Assembly (NCBI RefSeq): GCF_028550395.1
Contig: NZ_JAQQKW010000002.1
Location: 426,503-490,502, forward strand
Length of the DNA: 64,000 nucleotides
Direction: 5' to 3'
DNA from: Asticcacaulis currens
Lineage (GTDB): Bacteria; Pseudomonadota; Alphaproteobacteria; Caulobacterales; Caulobacteraceae
Under the pieces are notes generated by a model, which had not been told where the DNA came from, did not search any database, and worked only from the letters and a program-made list of their open reading frames with translations. The position numbers and the translations under genes are program-made. How positions within the stretch are numbered: position 1 is the stretch's first letter; every line of letters starts with the position of its first letter. This document shows, piece by piece, positions 8,338 to 16,498 of this stretch.

Positions 8338-9210
8338 ATGTCCAAACCCGTCCGCGCCTTAGGTCTGTGCGCCGCGCTCCTCTTCGCCGCTGTGGCCCCG
8401 CAGGCCGTGGCCCAAGCCTCCACACCGGTTGCGGTCGAAGCCCGCTCTCGTTTGATCGCCATTGAAGGAAGCAACAATTTCCGCGACATTGGCGGCTACA
8501 AAACCGCCGATGGCCGTGAAGTGAAGTGGGGCATCCTCTATCGTTCGGCCGCCATGAACCGCATCACCCCAGCCGGCTTTGGGCAGTTGAAGGCGCTGGG
8601 CATCAAGACCAATGTCGATTTCCGCGCCACGCAGGAACGCGCCAGCGCCCCGGCTGTGTGGCCCGCCGACATGAAGGTCGCGGTCTATTCGCAGGACTAC
8701 GACATGGACATGACACCGTTCATGGCCTTTTTCCAGAAGGGCACAGTGACCGCCGATGACACCCGCGCGATGATGGCGGGCTTCTACGCCGATGCGCCTT
8801 TCAAGTTTGCCGATCAGTACAAGCGCCTGATGCGCCTGATTATCGACGGTGAAACCCCGCTGGTCTATAACTGCTCGGCGGGGAAGGACCGCACCGGTGT
8901 CGCCACGGCGCTCATCCTGACGATCCTGGGCGTGCCGCGCGCCACTGTGACCGAAGACTATCTGCTGTCCAACCGCTACTACACCCCGGACATGCCCAAG
9001 GCGGGTGAAAAGGAAGACCCGATGATGGCCGCCTTCCGTCGCCTGCCCCCGGACGTGGTTCAGGCCCTGATGGGGGTCGATGCGCGCTATCTCGACGCCG
9101 CGTTTGCCGCCATTGAAGCCCGTGAAGGCGGCTGGGACCGCTATGTGCGCGAAGATCTGGGCCTCAGCGCCGCCGATGTGACCACTCTGAAGACGCGCCT
9201 CCTTAAATAG
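8338..9210 (+). CDS. Secreted tyrosine/phosphoinositide-type phosphatase (Y_phosphatase3)
   Basis: This 290-residue protein has a clear signal peptide (residues 1-26, ending AVAQA), the family opening NFRDIGGY (47-54) and the P-loop NCSAGKDRT (178-186) with nucleophile Cys179. The ATG at 8338 is used because it begins the signal peptide. The C-x2-GKDR loop is the signature of MptpB/LipA-like enzymes, several of which hydrolyse phosphoinositides as well as phosphotyrosine. The residue before the Cys is Asn, where classical PTPs have His. A periplasmic role beside a TBDR suggests dephosphorylation of an imported phosphoester. Confidence 0.82.
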   Translation: MSKPVRALGLCAALLFAAVAPQAVAQASTPVAVEARSRLIAIEGSNNFRDIGGYKTADGREVKWGILYRSAAMNRITPAGFGQLKALGIKTNVDFRATQERASAPAVWPADMKVAVYSQDYDMDMTPFMAFFQKGTVTADDTRAMMAGFYADAPFKFADQYKRLMRLIIDGETPLVYNCSAGKDRTGVATALILTILGVPRATVTEDYLLSNRYYTPDMPKAGEKEDPMMAAFRRLPPDVVQALMGVDARYLDAAFAAIEAREGGWDRYVREDLGLSAADVTTLKTRLLK

Positions 9211-9221
9211 CCGAACGCGTT

Positions 9222-9253
9222 AGAGCGCAATTCGATAAAGTGGAAACCGCTCT
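9222..9253. repeat. AGAGCG-family inverted repeat, convergent intergene
   Basis: AGAGCG (9222-9227) and CGCTCT (9248-9253) flank a 20-nt loop between the convergent phosphatase and propeller genes. It is the shortest-armed member of the family seen at 325, 21086 and 22252, and it may terminate both transcripts. Confidence 0.5.
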
Positions 9254-9279
9254 ATCGGATTGCCCTCTCGTAGCAGACC

Positions 9280-10173
9280 CTAAAACCTTCGGGCGTCCGG
9301 ATGATCCAGGCGAACCTCGGGAATATCAAAGGCCCGAATGACGCCCTTGGGGCGGCTGATCGCATATAACCGGCGGCCCTTGACCGTCTTGTCCCAGACG
9401 AAGGCCTGCCCCTCGGCGGCGATGTCAATGGTTGCCAGATGGATCAGAACCGGCCCCAGACGCGGCTTGGCCAGCACATAAAGCTCGGTGCGGTCGTGCC
9501 CCAGCAGATAGAGCAGGCCGTCCGGGCCGATGCCGCCACCGGAGGCCGCATTAGGGGCCATGCGCGCCTGAACCGCGTCAGGGATCAGCCAGCCGCCGGT
9601 GCGTCGCCACTGCGCGTCATAGGTGACGATGGCGCTGTAGCGGCTGCTCTTGAACCCCGTGCCGCCCTTGTCGTCATAATGGGCAAAGCCCGCCATATAG
9701 CCGCCCCGATAGGGCTCGAAAAAGGTCAGAGAGCCTTCGTCCAGCAACCCCAGACCGTGGCTGCGTTTATGGGTCATGGTGCGGGCATCGAACACCTCGA
9801 CCGAAGACCCCATAGGCACTTCGGGGAAGTTGGAATTGGCGCACCACAGTTCGTTATGGGCCGCATAGCACGAATTGATGTGGCGGATCGGCCCGTTGCG
9901 CGGGCTGGTCCAGCGGGCGATCAGCGCCCCGCTCTGCTTGTCGTACTTGCCGATGATCGAATTGACCACCGCATAGACGTAGCGGCCATCGACCGCCACG
10001 CCCTGACGGGCTTCCGGGGCAGGATATTCGCGGATCAACTTGGCCGTCCCGGTCTGCACCACCGGCGGCGTCCACTCTTCCAGCTTCGGGAAGCCGCTCG
10101 ATTGAGCGGCCACGGGCGATACCGTCAAGGTCAGCAGGGCGGCAAGGGCGAGAGCGCGCATATCAGGCCTCAT
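9280..10173 (-). CDS. Secreted beta-propeller-like protein of unknown function
   Basis: This 297-residue protein has a Sec signal peptide ending near VAAQ (residue 24). It contains repeated short beta motifs such as VDGRYVYAVVNSIIGKYD, VEVFDARTM and IGPDGLLYLLG, which suggest a six- or seven-bladed propeller. No catalytic motif is evident. Its start overlaps the stop of the phosphodiester-glycosidase gene by ATGA, so the two are translationally coupled and probably act together in the periplasm. It may bind or process the released sugar; lactonase-like propellers are one possibility but are not demonstrated. Confidence 0.65.
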   Translation of the reverse strand: MRPDMRALALAALLTLTVSPVAAQSSGFPKLEEWTPPVVQTGTAKLIREYPAPEARQGVAVDGRYVYAVVNSIIGKYDKQSGALIARWTSPRNGPIRHINSCYAAHNELWCANSNFPEVPMGSSVEVFDARTMTHKRSHGLGLLDEGSLTFFEPYRGGYMAGFAHYDDKGGTGFKSSRYSAIVTYDAQWRRTGGWLIPDAVQARMAPNAASGGGIGPDGLLYLLGHDRTELYVLAKPRLGPVLIHLATIDIAAEGQAFVWDKTVKGRRLYAISRPKGVIRAFDIPEVRLDHPDARRF

Positions 10174-11069
10174 TTCAACGGCAGGGCATAGACAGCAATG
10201 TGATTGGCGACCGGACGCTCGCGCCCCGGTATGCCCGTATGGATGGGGCGGTTCAGCACATCCGGCTTGTGGTTGGCCCCCTCCCTGACAAGGGTCGAGG
10301 AACCGCCGCCATCCAGATTGATAGCATCCGCCGCGCCGAGCGCCACAAACAGGTCCGTCAGTTCTGTGAGGGTCGCCCCTTCGCTATAGCCCTTCTGGCG
10401 ACCATCGACGACCACCAGCCAGGCGGTGTGGCCATCTGCCGACACACCGATGGCGGTGCGCGGGGCGCGGGTCATGGCGTAATTGTTATCGAAGGCCAGA
10501 AAGCTCTGCACGTGCCGATCGCTGAGGAGGCGCGGCCCCGCAGCGACGGCGTCGGTTTGCCCCGCCGGGCAGACCTGACCCTCGCGGATCAGCACCTGCG
10601 CCGCCTTGAAACAGACGATAGAGTTGACGCGGATATCGAGGTCGGTCTCGACCGGCGAGACCCTCTGCCCATGCGACAGGGCGGCACCGGAGACGTTAAC
10701 CGGGTCGCCGCTCTTGGGGTAATAGTCGTCCGCCCCCTTGCTACCACCCGCAAAGGGCAGGAAGTAGCTGGCATTGATCACGATTTGCGCCCCGGAGCGG
10801 CGCTGATATTCGCTGGCCGTCAGCGCGACGTGTTCCATGCCTTTCGAGCGGTCGCCCGGCGTCACCTCAAAGTGCAAACCCGCCCGCGTCAGGTTCAGCG
10901 TCACGATATGCGCCACCATGGGCTCATCGCCGCCCCTCACCCGCTTCTCATAACGGACGCCGTCGAACAGCGGCGTGGCGGGGGCTTCGAGGCTGAGCGG
11001 CGGCAGGGGTTCGGCCTGAAGCGCCGCAGGGATAGACAGCAGCAGAAGCGCCGCAAGAACAGATTTCAT
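10170..11069 (-). CDS. Phosphodiester glycosidase (NAGPA/DUF2233 family)
   Basis: This 299-residue secreted protein has a signal peptide at residues 1-19. It carries the NAGPA-domain signatures VINASYF (97-103), RTAIGV (204-209), VVDGRQ (220-225) and NLDGGGSS (251-258). Family members cleave sugar-1-phosphodiester bonds, as in the uncovering enzyme for mannose-6-phosphate tags, or glycosyl phosphodiesters in bacterial polymers. It forms an operon with the propeller gene, separated from the TBDR by the terminator at 11093-11112. In this cassette it is the phosphodiester-cleaving member. Confidence 0.85.
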   Translation of the reverse strand: MKSVLAALLLLSIPAALQAEPLPPLSLEAPATPLFDGVRYEKRVRGGDEPMVAHIVTLNLTRAGLHFEVTPGDRSKGMEHVALTASEYQRRSGAQIVINASYFLPFAGGSKGADDYYPKSGDPVNVSGAALSHGQRVSPVETDLDIRVNSIVCFKAAQVLIREGQVCPAGQTDAVAAGPRLLSDRHVQSFLAFDNNYAMTRAPRTAIGVSADGHTAWLVVVDGRQKGYSEGATLTELTDLFVALGAADAINLDGGGSSTLVREGANHKPDVLNRPIHTGIPGRERPVANHIAVYALPLK

Positions 11070-11092
11070 GTGTTGAACTCACAAAAAGAAAC

Positions 11093-11112
11093 GGACAGGC
11101 CGAAGCCTGTCC
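11093..11112 (-). terminator. Intrinsic terminator after TBDR gene (UUCG loop)
   Basis: On the minus strand GGACAGGC pairs perfectly with GCCTGTCC around a TTCG tetraloop, followed by GTTTCTTTTTG. It begins 9 bp after the TBDR stop and 23 bp before the next start codon. Expression of the two downstream genes therefore needs readthrough or a promoter of their own. Confidence 0.75.
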
Positions 11113-11121
11113 ACAGCCTGC

Positions 11122-13686
11122 CTATTGCTTGAAGGCGACGCCCAGCCAGAACTGGCGACCGAAATAGTTGAGGTCACGCACACCGTACTGATCGTAGTTT
11201 TCGCGATGCTGGTCCGTCAGGTTACGGATTTCGCCGATGATCTGATAGCGGCCCAGAGAATAGCGGGCGGTAAAATCGACCTGCTTCCACGCCTTGTCAT
11301 AACGGTTGGTCGAAGGGTCCGTCGTTGAGAAGGAGGTGTAGCGCTCCCCTGTATAGGCATAGGAGACGCGCGCCTTCAGCGGGCCGTCTTCGTAGAAGAC
11401 CGCGACATTGGCCTGATGCGCCGGCTGACGGTTGAGACGGTCGGTACGCACGCCATTGGGAAGATCGGCACGGCCATGCAGGCGGGTATAGTTGGCCGAT
11501 GCCCCGAAGTTCCTCAACAGACCCGGCAGGACATCGAAATTGTTCTTGATCACGCTGAATTCCAGACCGGAAATGGTGGAATTGGCCACGTTCTGAGGCT
11601 GGGTCACCGTATATTCGGCCCCGTCAATGATCGTCTTGCCCAGCGTTATCGAATAGATTTCATCCTTCAGGTCTTTGGCAAAGGCCGCGACCGAAATCAT
11701 GCCCGCCTTGTTGGGGAAGTAGATTTCCAGAGCTGCATCGTAGTTTTTGGCCTTGCGCGGCTTCAGGTCGGGATTGCCGCGTGTCAGCGTGAGACTGCTC
11801 GCATTGAGACTTTCATTGGTGCCAAGATCGGAAGGGTTGGCGCGACCGATGGCCTCGAAATAGGCCGTGCGGAACTTAAGGTTCGGGAGGATGGTATAGC
11901 TAAAGACCACCGAGGGCAGGAAGTTGTCGTACGTGCCCTTGCGAGTCAGCGGCGTGACCGTGTTGCCATTGACGCGATAACCATTCACTTCGGTCGCCGT
12001 ATCCTCGTAGCGGCCGCCAAAGATCAGGCTGTGGCGTTCACCGGCGTGGCGCAGTTGCACGTAAAGCGCATCGACGCCTTCGGTCACCACATAGTCGTTG
12101 CTGATGCGGTTGAGCGCCGTGGTGGCGGTGTTGAGGACAAACTTCGTCGGATTGGCGCGGCGATCCGCCTGAAACTTGTCGAAATCAATAAACAACTGGC
12201 GCGTCGTGGCATTGACCGAGGTGTAGTCGGCCGGCATCAGAACATCCTCCAGCGTCGAGGTCTGGCCCGCCGCCAGGGCGTAAACGTCCTGATAGCGGTC
12301 AAAATCGCGCGTCAGATCGCGCGTCTTGGCCCCGGCCCCGAAGCCCCAGCCGTGATCCCCACGCTCCATATTGAAGCGCCAGTCGAGCGAAGCCTCGGTG
12401 ATATATTCGTCGCTGTCGTCCTCGTAGGGGGTGTAGCTGTTGAACTTGTAATTGAACGGGGTGAGGAAGGTCGTCGGGTTATCCAGCACCGCCGTCGGGA
12501 TGCCGTCATTGATCGCGTAATTATAGGCATTAGCCGCCGAGGTGGCGAGATTGTACTGCAACTGGTTGGAGGCTTCGACGAAGGAGGCTTCCGAATAGGC
12601 GGCGCGGAACTTGACAATGTTACGATCGTCCGGAGTCCAGTCGGCGCTGGCCTGCACAATGGTCAGCGGCTTGTCGATGGGGAAGTCGTTGAACCGGACG
12701 AAGCCGCCGGCGGTCGTCACGCGCGCCTTGTTGCCGGAGGTCAGGGCCGTGTCGGTCGAAACCGTCCCGCGCGTCAACTGATGCGAATGGCGCAGTTCGT
12801 TATCGGCCTGAATATAGTAGGTCGTGGTCAGGGCGGTCTTCAGCGTCTCAGAGGGACGCCATTCCAGTTTCAGCGTGCCGCCGTAGCGATCGACCGAGTT
12901 GGGGTAGCTCGACCACAGATGCGCCGACTGCACCGGGACGCCGTTGGTCAGACTGTAGCTGCCGGGGACGAAGCGCTCCTGATCGCGGCGCTTGCGCGAG
13001 AAGGCCCCGGTGAACAGGACGCCGAACTGATCTTGGCTGCCGAAGGTCGTCGAAACCGTGCCGTCGAAACGGAAATTGGCCCCGTCGTCGCTGCTGCGGC
13101 CATAGCCCTTGCCGGGCACCTTCTGGCTGTCGCTGGTGCCGACAAAGGCGCTGCCGACCCAATAGAGCCCCTTGCGGTCAAAGGCTGAACGGGTGATCAG
13201 ATTGAGCGTACCGCCAATGGCATTGCCTTCCATGTCCGGCGTGCGCGACTTGAACACCTCCAGGCGCTTCACCGCCGAGGTCGGCACGGACTCCAGATTG
13301 AGCTGACGGTTGCCGCGTTCGGAAGTGGCGATGGTCGAACCATCGAACGAACCGACGGTGAAGTTGGGGTCAAGGCCGCGAATGCCGACAAAGCGGCCTT
13401 CGTCCTCATCGAACTCGGTCTGCACGCCCGGCATGCGGCGGAAAGAATCCGAGATATTGTAATCGGGCTGCTGCCCCAGTTCGTCGCCGGTCATGAACTC
13501 GGCGATGCGCTCATCGGCGTCCTTCAGGATCATGAGCTGACGGTTTTGCAGGCGAAAGCCCGTCACAACCACTTCCTGCACCGGCTCAGCCGCAGGCGCT
13601 TCCTGCGCGTGAGCGGACACAAGGCCCGTAGCCATCATAGCCAGGGTCAGGGTCGAAACGCCCAGACCTAGTTGGGATTTACACAT
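11122..13686 (-). CDS. TonB-dependent receptor (cassette 1)
   Basis: This 854-residue receptor starts at the ATG at 13686, after GGAGGCTGATT; an upstream in-frame ATG at 13734 lacks such a site. The signal peptide ends SAHAQ. The TonB box region is EVVVTGFRLQNRQ, and the plug has DSFRRMPGVQTEFDEDEGRFVGIRGLDPN, typical of the Caulobacter/Xanthomonas carbohydrate-receptor class. The barrel ends in a beta strand FKQ. It is divergent from ROK1 across a region with repeated operator-like sequences. Its likely cargo is a sugar-phosphodiester oligomer, by association with the NAGPA enzyme. Confidence 0.9.
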   Translation of the reverse strand: MCKSQLGLGVSTLTLAMMATGLVSAHAQEAPAAEPVQEVVVTGFRLQNRQLMILKDADERIAEFMTGDELGQQPDYNISDSFRRMPGVQTEFDEDEGRFVGIRGLDPNFTVGSFDGSTIATSERGNRQLNLESVPTSAVKRLEVFKSRTPDMEGNAIGGTLNLITRSAFDRKGLYWVGSAFVGTSDSQKVPGKGYGRSSDDGANFRFDGTVSTTFGSQDQFGVLFTGAFSRKRRDQERFVPGSYSLTNGVPVQSAHLWSSYPNSVDRYGGTLKLEWRPSETLKTALTTTYYIQADNELRHSHQLTRGTVSTDTALTSGNKARVTTAGGFVRFNDFPIDKPLTIVQASADWTPDDRNIVKFRAAYSEASFVEASNQLQYNLATSAANAYNYAINDGIPTAVLDNPTTFLTPFNYKFNSYTPYEDDSDEYITEASLDWRFNMERGDHGWGFGAGAKTRDLTRDFDRYQDVYALAAGQTSTLEDVLMPADYTSVNATTRQLFIDFDKFQADRRANPTKFVLNTATTALNRISNDYVVTEGVDALYVQLRHAGERHSLIFGGRYEDTATEVNGYRVNGNTVTPLTRKGTYDNFLPSVVFSYTILPNLKFRTAYFEAIGRANPSDLGTNESLNASSLTLTRGNPDLKPRKAKNYDAALEIYFPNKAGMISVAAFAKDLKDEIYSITLGKTIIDGAEYTVTQPQNVANSTISGLEFSVIKNNFDVLPGLLRNFGASANYTRLHGRADLPNGVRTDRLNRQPAHQANVAVFYEDGPLKARVSYAYTGERYTSFSTTDPSTNRYDKAWKQVDFTARYSLGRYQIIGEIRNLTDQHRENYDQYGVRDLNYFGRQFWLGVAFKQ

Positions 13687-13724
13687 AATCAGCCTCCAGC
13701 ACCCGAATTGCGATGACGGGGCAA

Positions 13725-13826
13725 TTAAACCCATTATGCGTATTATTTATGACATTTGAACTGGAATTTCCGGATATGATTCCCGATTTCGGGCATTTAT
13801 AGCGGAATTTAAACCCATTATGCGTA
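13725..13826. promoter_or_regulatory. Direct 18-bp operator repeats upstream of TBDR (cassette 1)
   Basis: TTAAACCCATTATGCGTA occurs identically at 13725-13742 and 13809-13826. The start-to-start distance of 84 bp equals eight turns of B-DNA, so both copies face the same side of the helix. This is the layout expected for repression by looping. They lie between the divergent TBDR and ROK1 genes. The binding protein is presumably ROK1, by position only. Confidence 0.6.
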
Positions 13827-13868
13827 ATTTAAAGAAGGGTTTTGCTTTATATTGACGCATCGTGTGTT

Positions 13869-13890
13869 ATAAATGCGACGCCGCATTTAT
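13869..13890. promoter_or_regulatory. Perfect 9-4-9 inverted repeat upstream of ROK1
   Basis: ATAAATGCG (13869-13877) and CGCATTTAT (13882-13890) form a perfect inverted repeat with a 4-bp spacer, 78 bp upstream of the ROK1 ATG. The AT-rich arms with a GC centre resemble NagC/XylR-type ROK operators. The ATGCG element is shared with the direct repeats at 13725 and 13809. Confidence 0.6.
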
Positions 13891-13967
13891 CTTGCAGCCT
13901 CCGCAACGCCAAGCTATCTGGCTGTGAGATTGCCCTATGACCCGACCGCCGTTTGACTGGACTCTTA

Positions 13968-15104
13968 ATGCTTGCCCTGACCGATCCGTTGCTGCCGACC
14001 TCCGCCACTGAACGCCGCATACTCAGTCTGGTCCAGAGCCGTCAGGCCACCACGCAGGCCGACATCGTGGCGCACACCGGCCTCAAACAGCAGACCGTGT
14101 CGCGTACGGTAGGCGACCTGATCGAACAGGGCTTCCTGCTCGCCGGGGACCGCGTGGCTTCGGGACGCCGGGGACCGCCGGGTACGGCCCTGTCGCTGAA
14201 TCCCGATCACCTTTTTACGCTGGGCGTGTCCATCATGGCCGACGCCGTCTCTGTCCTGCTGATGGACCTTGCCGGGCAGGATCGCGGCTATCGGCGCTTC
14301 ACCCCGCCGGTCATGTCGCGCGAAGGCGTACTGGACGGCGTGCAGCAGGCCTTTGCCGATCTCTGCGCTGACGCAGCCATCAGCCCCCGACGGGTCATCG
14401 GCATCGGCATCGGCATTACCGGGTTTGCGCTGGAGGACGGGCGACGCTTCAATGGTCCACGCAGCCTTGATGAGTGGGCCGGTGTCGATGTGGCCGAAAT
14501 CTTCGAAGAGACCTTTGGTCTGCCCGCCTGGGCCGATAATGACGGCAATGTCGCTGCCGCTGGCGAAAGTCTGGTTGGCATTGGCCGCTGGGCGCGCACC
14601 TTTGCCTATATGTATATCGCCACCGGCTTTGGAGGCGGGCTGGTGATTAACGGGCAACTGATGCGCGGTGTGCATGGCAATGCCGGAGAATTTGCCGGCT
14701 CCCTGCCCAAATTTGTTTACACGCCCCCCACACTGGAACTGCTGCGCCACTGCTTCGCGCGCCGGGACGAGGAATACGACACCATAGGCGACATGCTTAA
14801 CGCGCTGAATATCCACTCGCCTGCGGTCAATGACTGGCTAAATCGTATCAGCGACTCCCTGTCTCTGGCCTGTTCGGCCTGCGCCGCTATCGTTGATCCG
14901 CAGGCCATCGTCATCGGGGGCCGCGTGCCACGCGCCCTGGCCGAACGCATGATCGAGCGCGTGGATTTGCGCCATGCGCCGCGGCGCGGTTTTGACCGGC
15001 CTCAGCCGCGCGTCGTTCCCTCAGAAGTCACCGGCGACGCCACCGCTTTAGGGGCCGCCGCCGTACCGCTCAAGCTGCGGGTGTTCAAAACCGAACTGTT
15101 TTAA
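13968..15104 (+). CDS. ROK-family transcriptional repressor (ROK1)
   Basis: This 378-residue protein has an N-terminal winged HTH (QADIVAHTGLKQQTVSRTVGDLIEQG, about residues 28-53) and a ROK sugar-binding domain. Visible ROK elements are IGIGITG, ADNDGNVAAAGE with the Asp of the sugar site, and GNAGEFAG. The Cys-rich zinc motif CxCGxxGCxE of classic ROK proteins is missing. It resembles ROK2 at 16499 closely. The ATG at 13968 is used; a TTG at 13953 is in frame. It is divergent from the cassette-1 TBDR and upstream of the symporter gene. Confidence 0.87.
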   Translation: MLALTDPLLPTSATERRILSLVQSRQATTQADIVAHTGLKQQTVSRTVGDLIEQGFLLAGDRVASGRRGPPGTALSLNPDHLFTLGVSIMADAVSVLLMDLAGQDRGYRRFTPPVMSREGVLDGVQQAFADLCADAAISPRRVIGIGIGITGFALEDGRRFNGPRSLDEWAGVDVAEIFEETFGLPAWADNDGNVAAAGESLVGIGRWARTFAYMYIATGFGGGLVINGQLMRGVHGNAGEFAGSLPKFVYTPPTLELLRHCFARRDEEYDTIGDMLNALNIHSPAVNDWLNRISDSLSLACSACAAIVDPQAIVIGGRVPRALAERMIERVDLRHAPRRGFDRPQPRVVPSEVTGDATALGAAAVPLKLRVFKTELF

Positions 15105-15162
15105 GCCCTGTCATATCGGTGTGCGCAACGGCCTCTATGCTTAGCCTGTGAAACTTGCCAAC

Positions 15163-16467
15163 ATGCCCTCGCCGTCGCGTCTGAAGCTTGCCTATGGTCT
15201 GGCCAGCTTTGGCAAGGCCTTGTTGTGGAACGCCTCCAGCCTGTTGTTCATCTTTTTCCTGACCGAAGCCGTGGGCCTCGCTGCGGATGTCGCCGGTAGC
15301 ATTATCGGCGCTTCACTTGTGCTCAATGCCATAGCGGACCTGGTGATCGGTCGTCTGATGACGCGCTTTGTCTCCCACGCCGCCGCAGCGGCGCGGGCTC
15401 AATTCTACGGCAGCCTGCTGGCCGGGCTGTGCTTCGTCCTCTTCACCTATGCTGGTCGCATGCCGCAGGAGGCGCGCCTTATCTACACCATCGCCGCCCT
15501 GATGGCGTTTCGCATCGCCTATGCCCTCTACGACGTGCCGCATAACACCTATTTCGCCCTAGCTTCGTCTTCGGACTCGGACCGTTTCGGTCTGGCCTCC
15601 ATCCGCTATATCGCCAGCGGCGCGGCGACCCTGTTTCTGACCGGCGTCACAGCCTCGTGGGTGCGGCACACAGGCCTTCACCATATGGGGAAGATCAGCG
15701 TGGTGTCAGGCCCGGACTTCTTTCTGATCTCTCTGGCCCTCGTGACCCTGTCTTGCGGTTTTGCCTTCCTGCTGTCGCGGCACCACGCCGGCGAAGTCAT
15801 GGTCTCACCACACACACCGGTCCCGCCCGCCCGCTTGGCTCTCACGGCAGGTGCAGGGCCCAGCCCGGCCTATCTTTATCTTATCGCGGCCATGGTGTGC
15901 GTTTCGGCCACCGGCCCTTTTTTCGACAAGCTGGAACCCTATTTCACCGCCTATGCAGCGCCGGACGCCGTGTCAGCGTTGGGCTTCATGACCTTTGTGG
16001 CGCTGGGCAAGCTGCTCAGTCAGCCGCTGTGGGCGTGGCTGACCCGTCGTCAGACACCGGAAACCCTATATACCCTTACCGCCCTGTTTCTGGCCGCCGC
16101 CTGCGTGGCCTTTTTTACCCTGAGCCGTCTGACCCCGCCCCTCACCCTGAGCATTGGCCTCCTCTATGGGGCCGCTGGCGGGGGTGTCTCCATGTACACC
16201 TGGGGGCTGTTCGCCAAGGCCGTGGCGTCCGACGCGGCTCAGGCCACCAAATGGTTTGGCCTGTTCACCTTTGGGGCCAAGCTGGCACAGGCCGCCGCCG
16301 TCTACGCGGTGGGGATGGGACTGGAACGCATTCCTTATCGCGCCGCTGGTCAGGGCGGCGACGCTATCGTCGCCCTGATGGTGCTGCCCTCGCTCGCCGG
16401 GGCTTTGGCCGTTGCGCTCATTTCCTTACGTCTGCGCAGGCTGTCGCTGCAAACCCCATCTACGTAG
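15163..16467 (+). CDS. GPH/MFS sugar:cation symporter (cassette 1)
   Basis: This 434-residue inner-membrane protein has about 12 hydrophobic segments and the GPH start pattern YGLASFGKALLWNASSLLFIFFLTE. The ATG at 15163 is chosen because the paralogues at 26414 and 32967 also begin MP followed by a short polar stretch. A GTG 15 bp upstream is possible. A ROK1-symporter operon is likely (58 bp gap). It probably carries the sugar, glycerol or inositol part released by the periplasmic enzymes. Confidence 0.82.
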   Translation: MPSPSRLKLAYGLASFGKALLWNASSLLFIFFLTEAVGLAADVAGSIIGASLVLNAIADLVIGRLMTRFVSHAAAAARAQFYGSLLAGLCFVLFTYAGRMPQEARLIYTIAALMAFRIAYALYDVPHNTYFALASSSDSDRFGLASIRYIASGAATLFLTGVTASWVRHTGLHHMGKISVVSGPDFFLISLALVTLSCGFAFLLSRHHAGEVMVSPHTPVPPARLALTAGAGPSPAYLYLIAAMVCVSATGPFFDKLEPYFTAYAAPDAVSALGFMTFVALGKLLSQPLWAWLTRRQTPETLYTLTALFLAAACVAFFTLSRLTPPLTLSIGLLYGAAGGGVSMYTWGLFAKAVASDAAQATKWFGLFTFGAKLAQAAAVYAVGMGLERIPYRAAGQGGDAIVALMVLPSLAGALAVALISLRLRRLSLQTPST

Positions 16468-16498
16468 GGGCCCCGAGCAGGCTGCCGACACGCTGATT

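Noticed and set aside
11416..13188. 590-codon plus-strand ORF opposite the cassette-1 TBDR
   Set aside because: It is antisense to a receptor with full motifs; composition is Arg/Gly/Val/Ile-rich with no domain, as expected for a shadow frame in GC-rich DNA.
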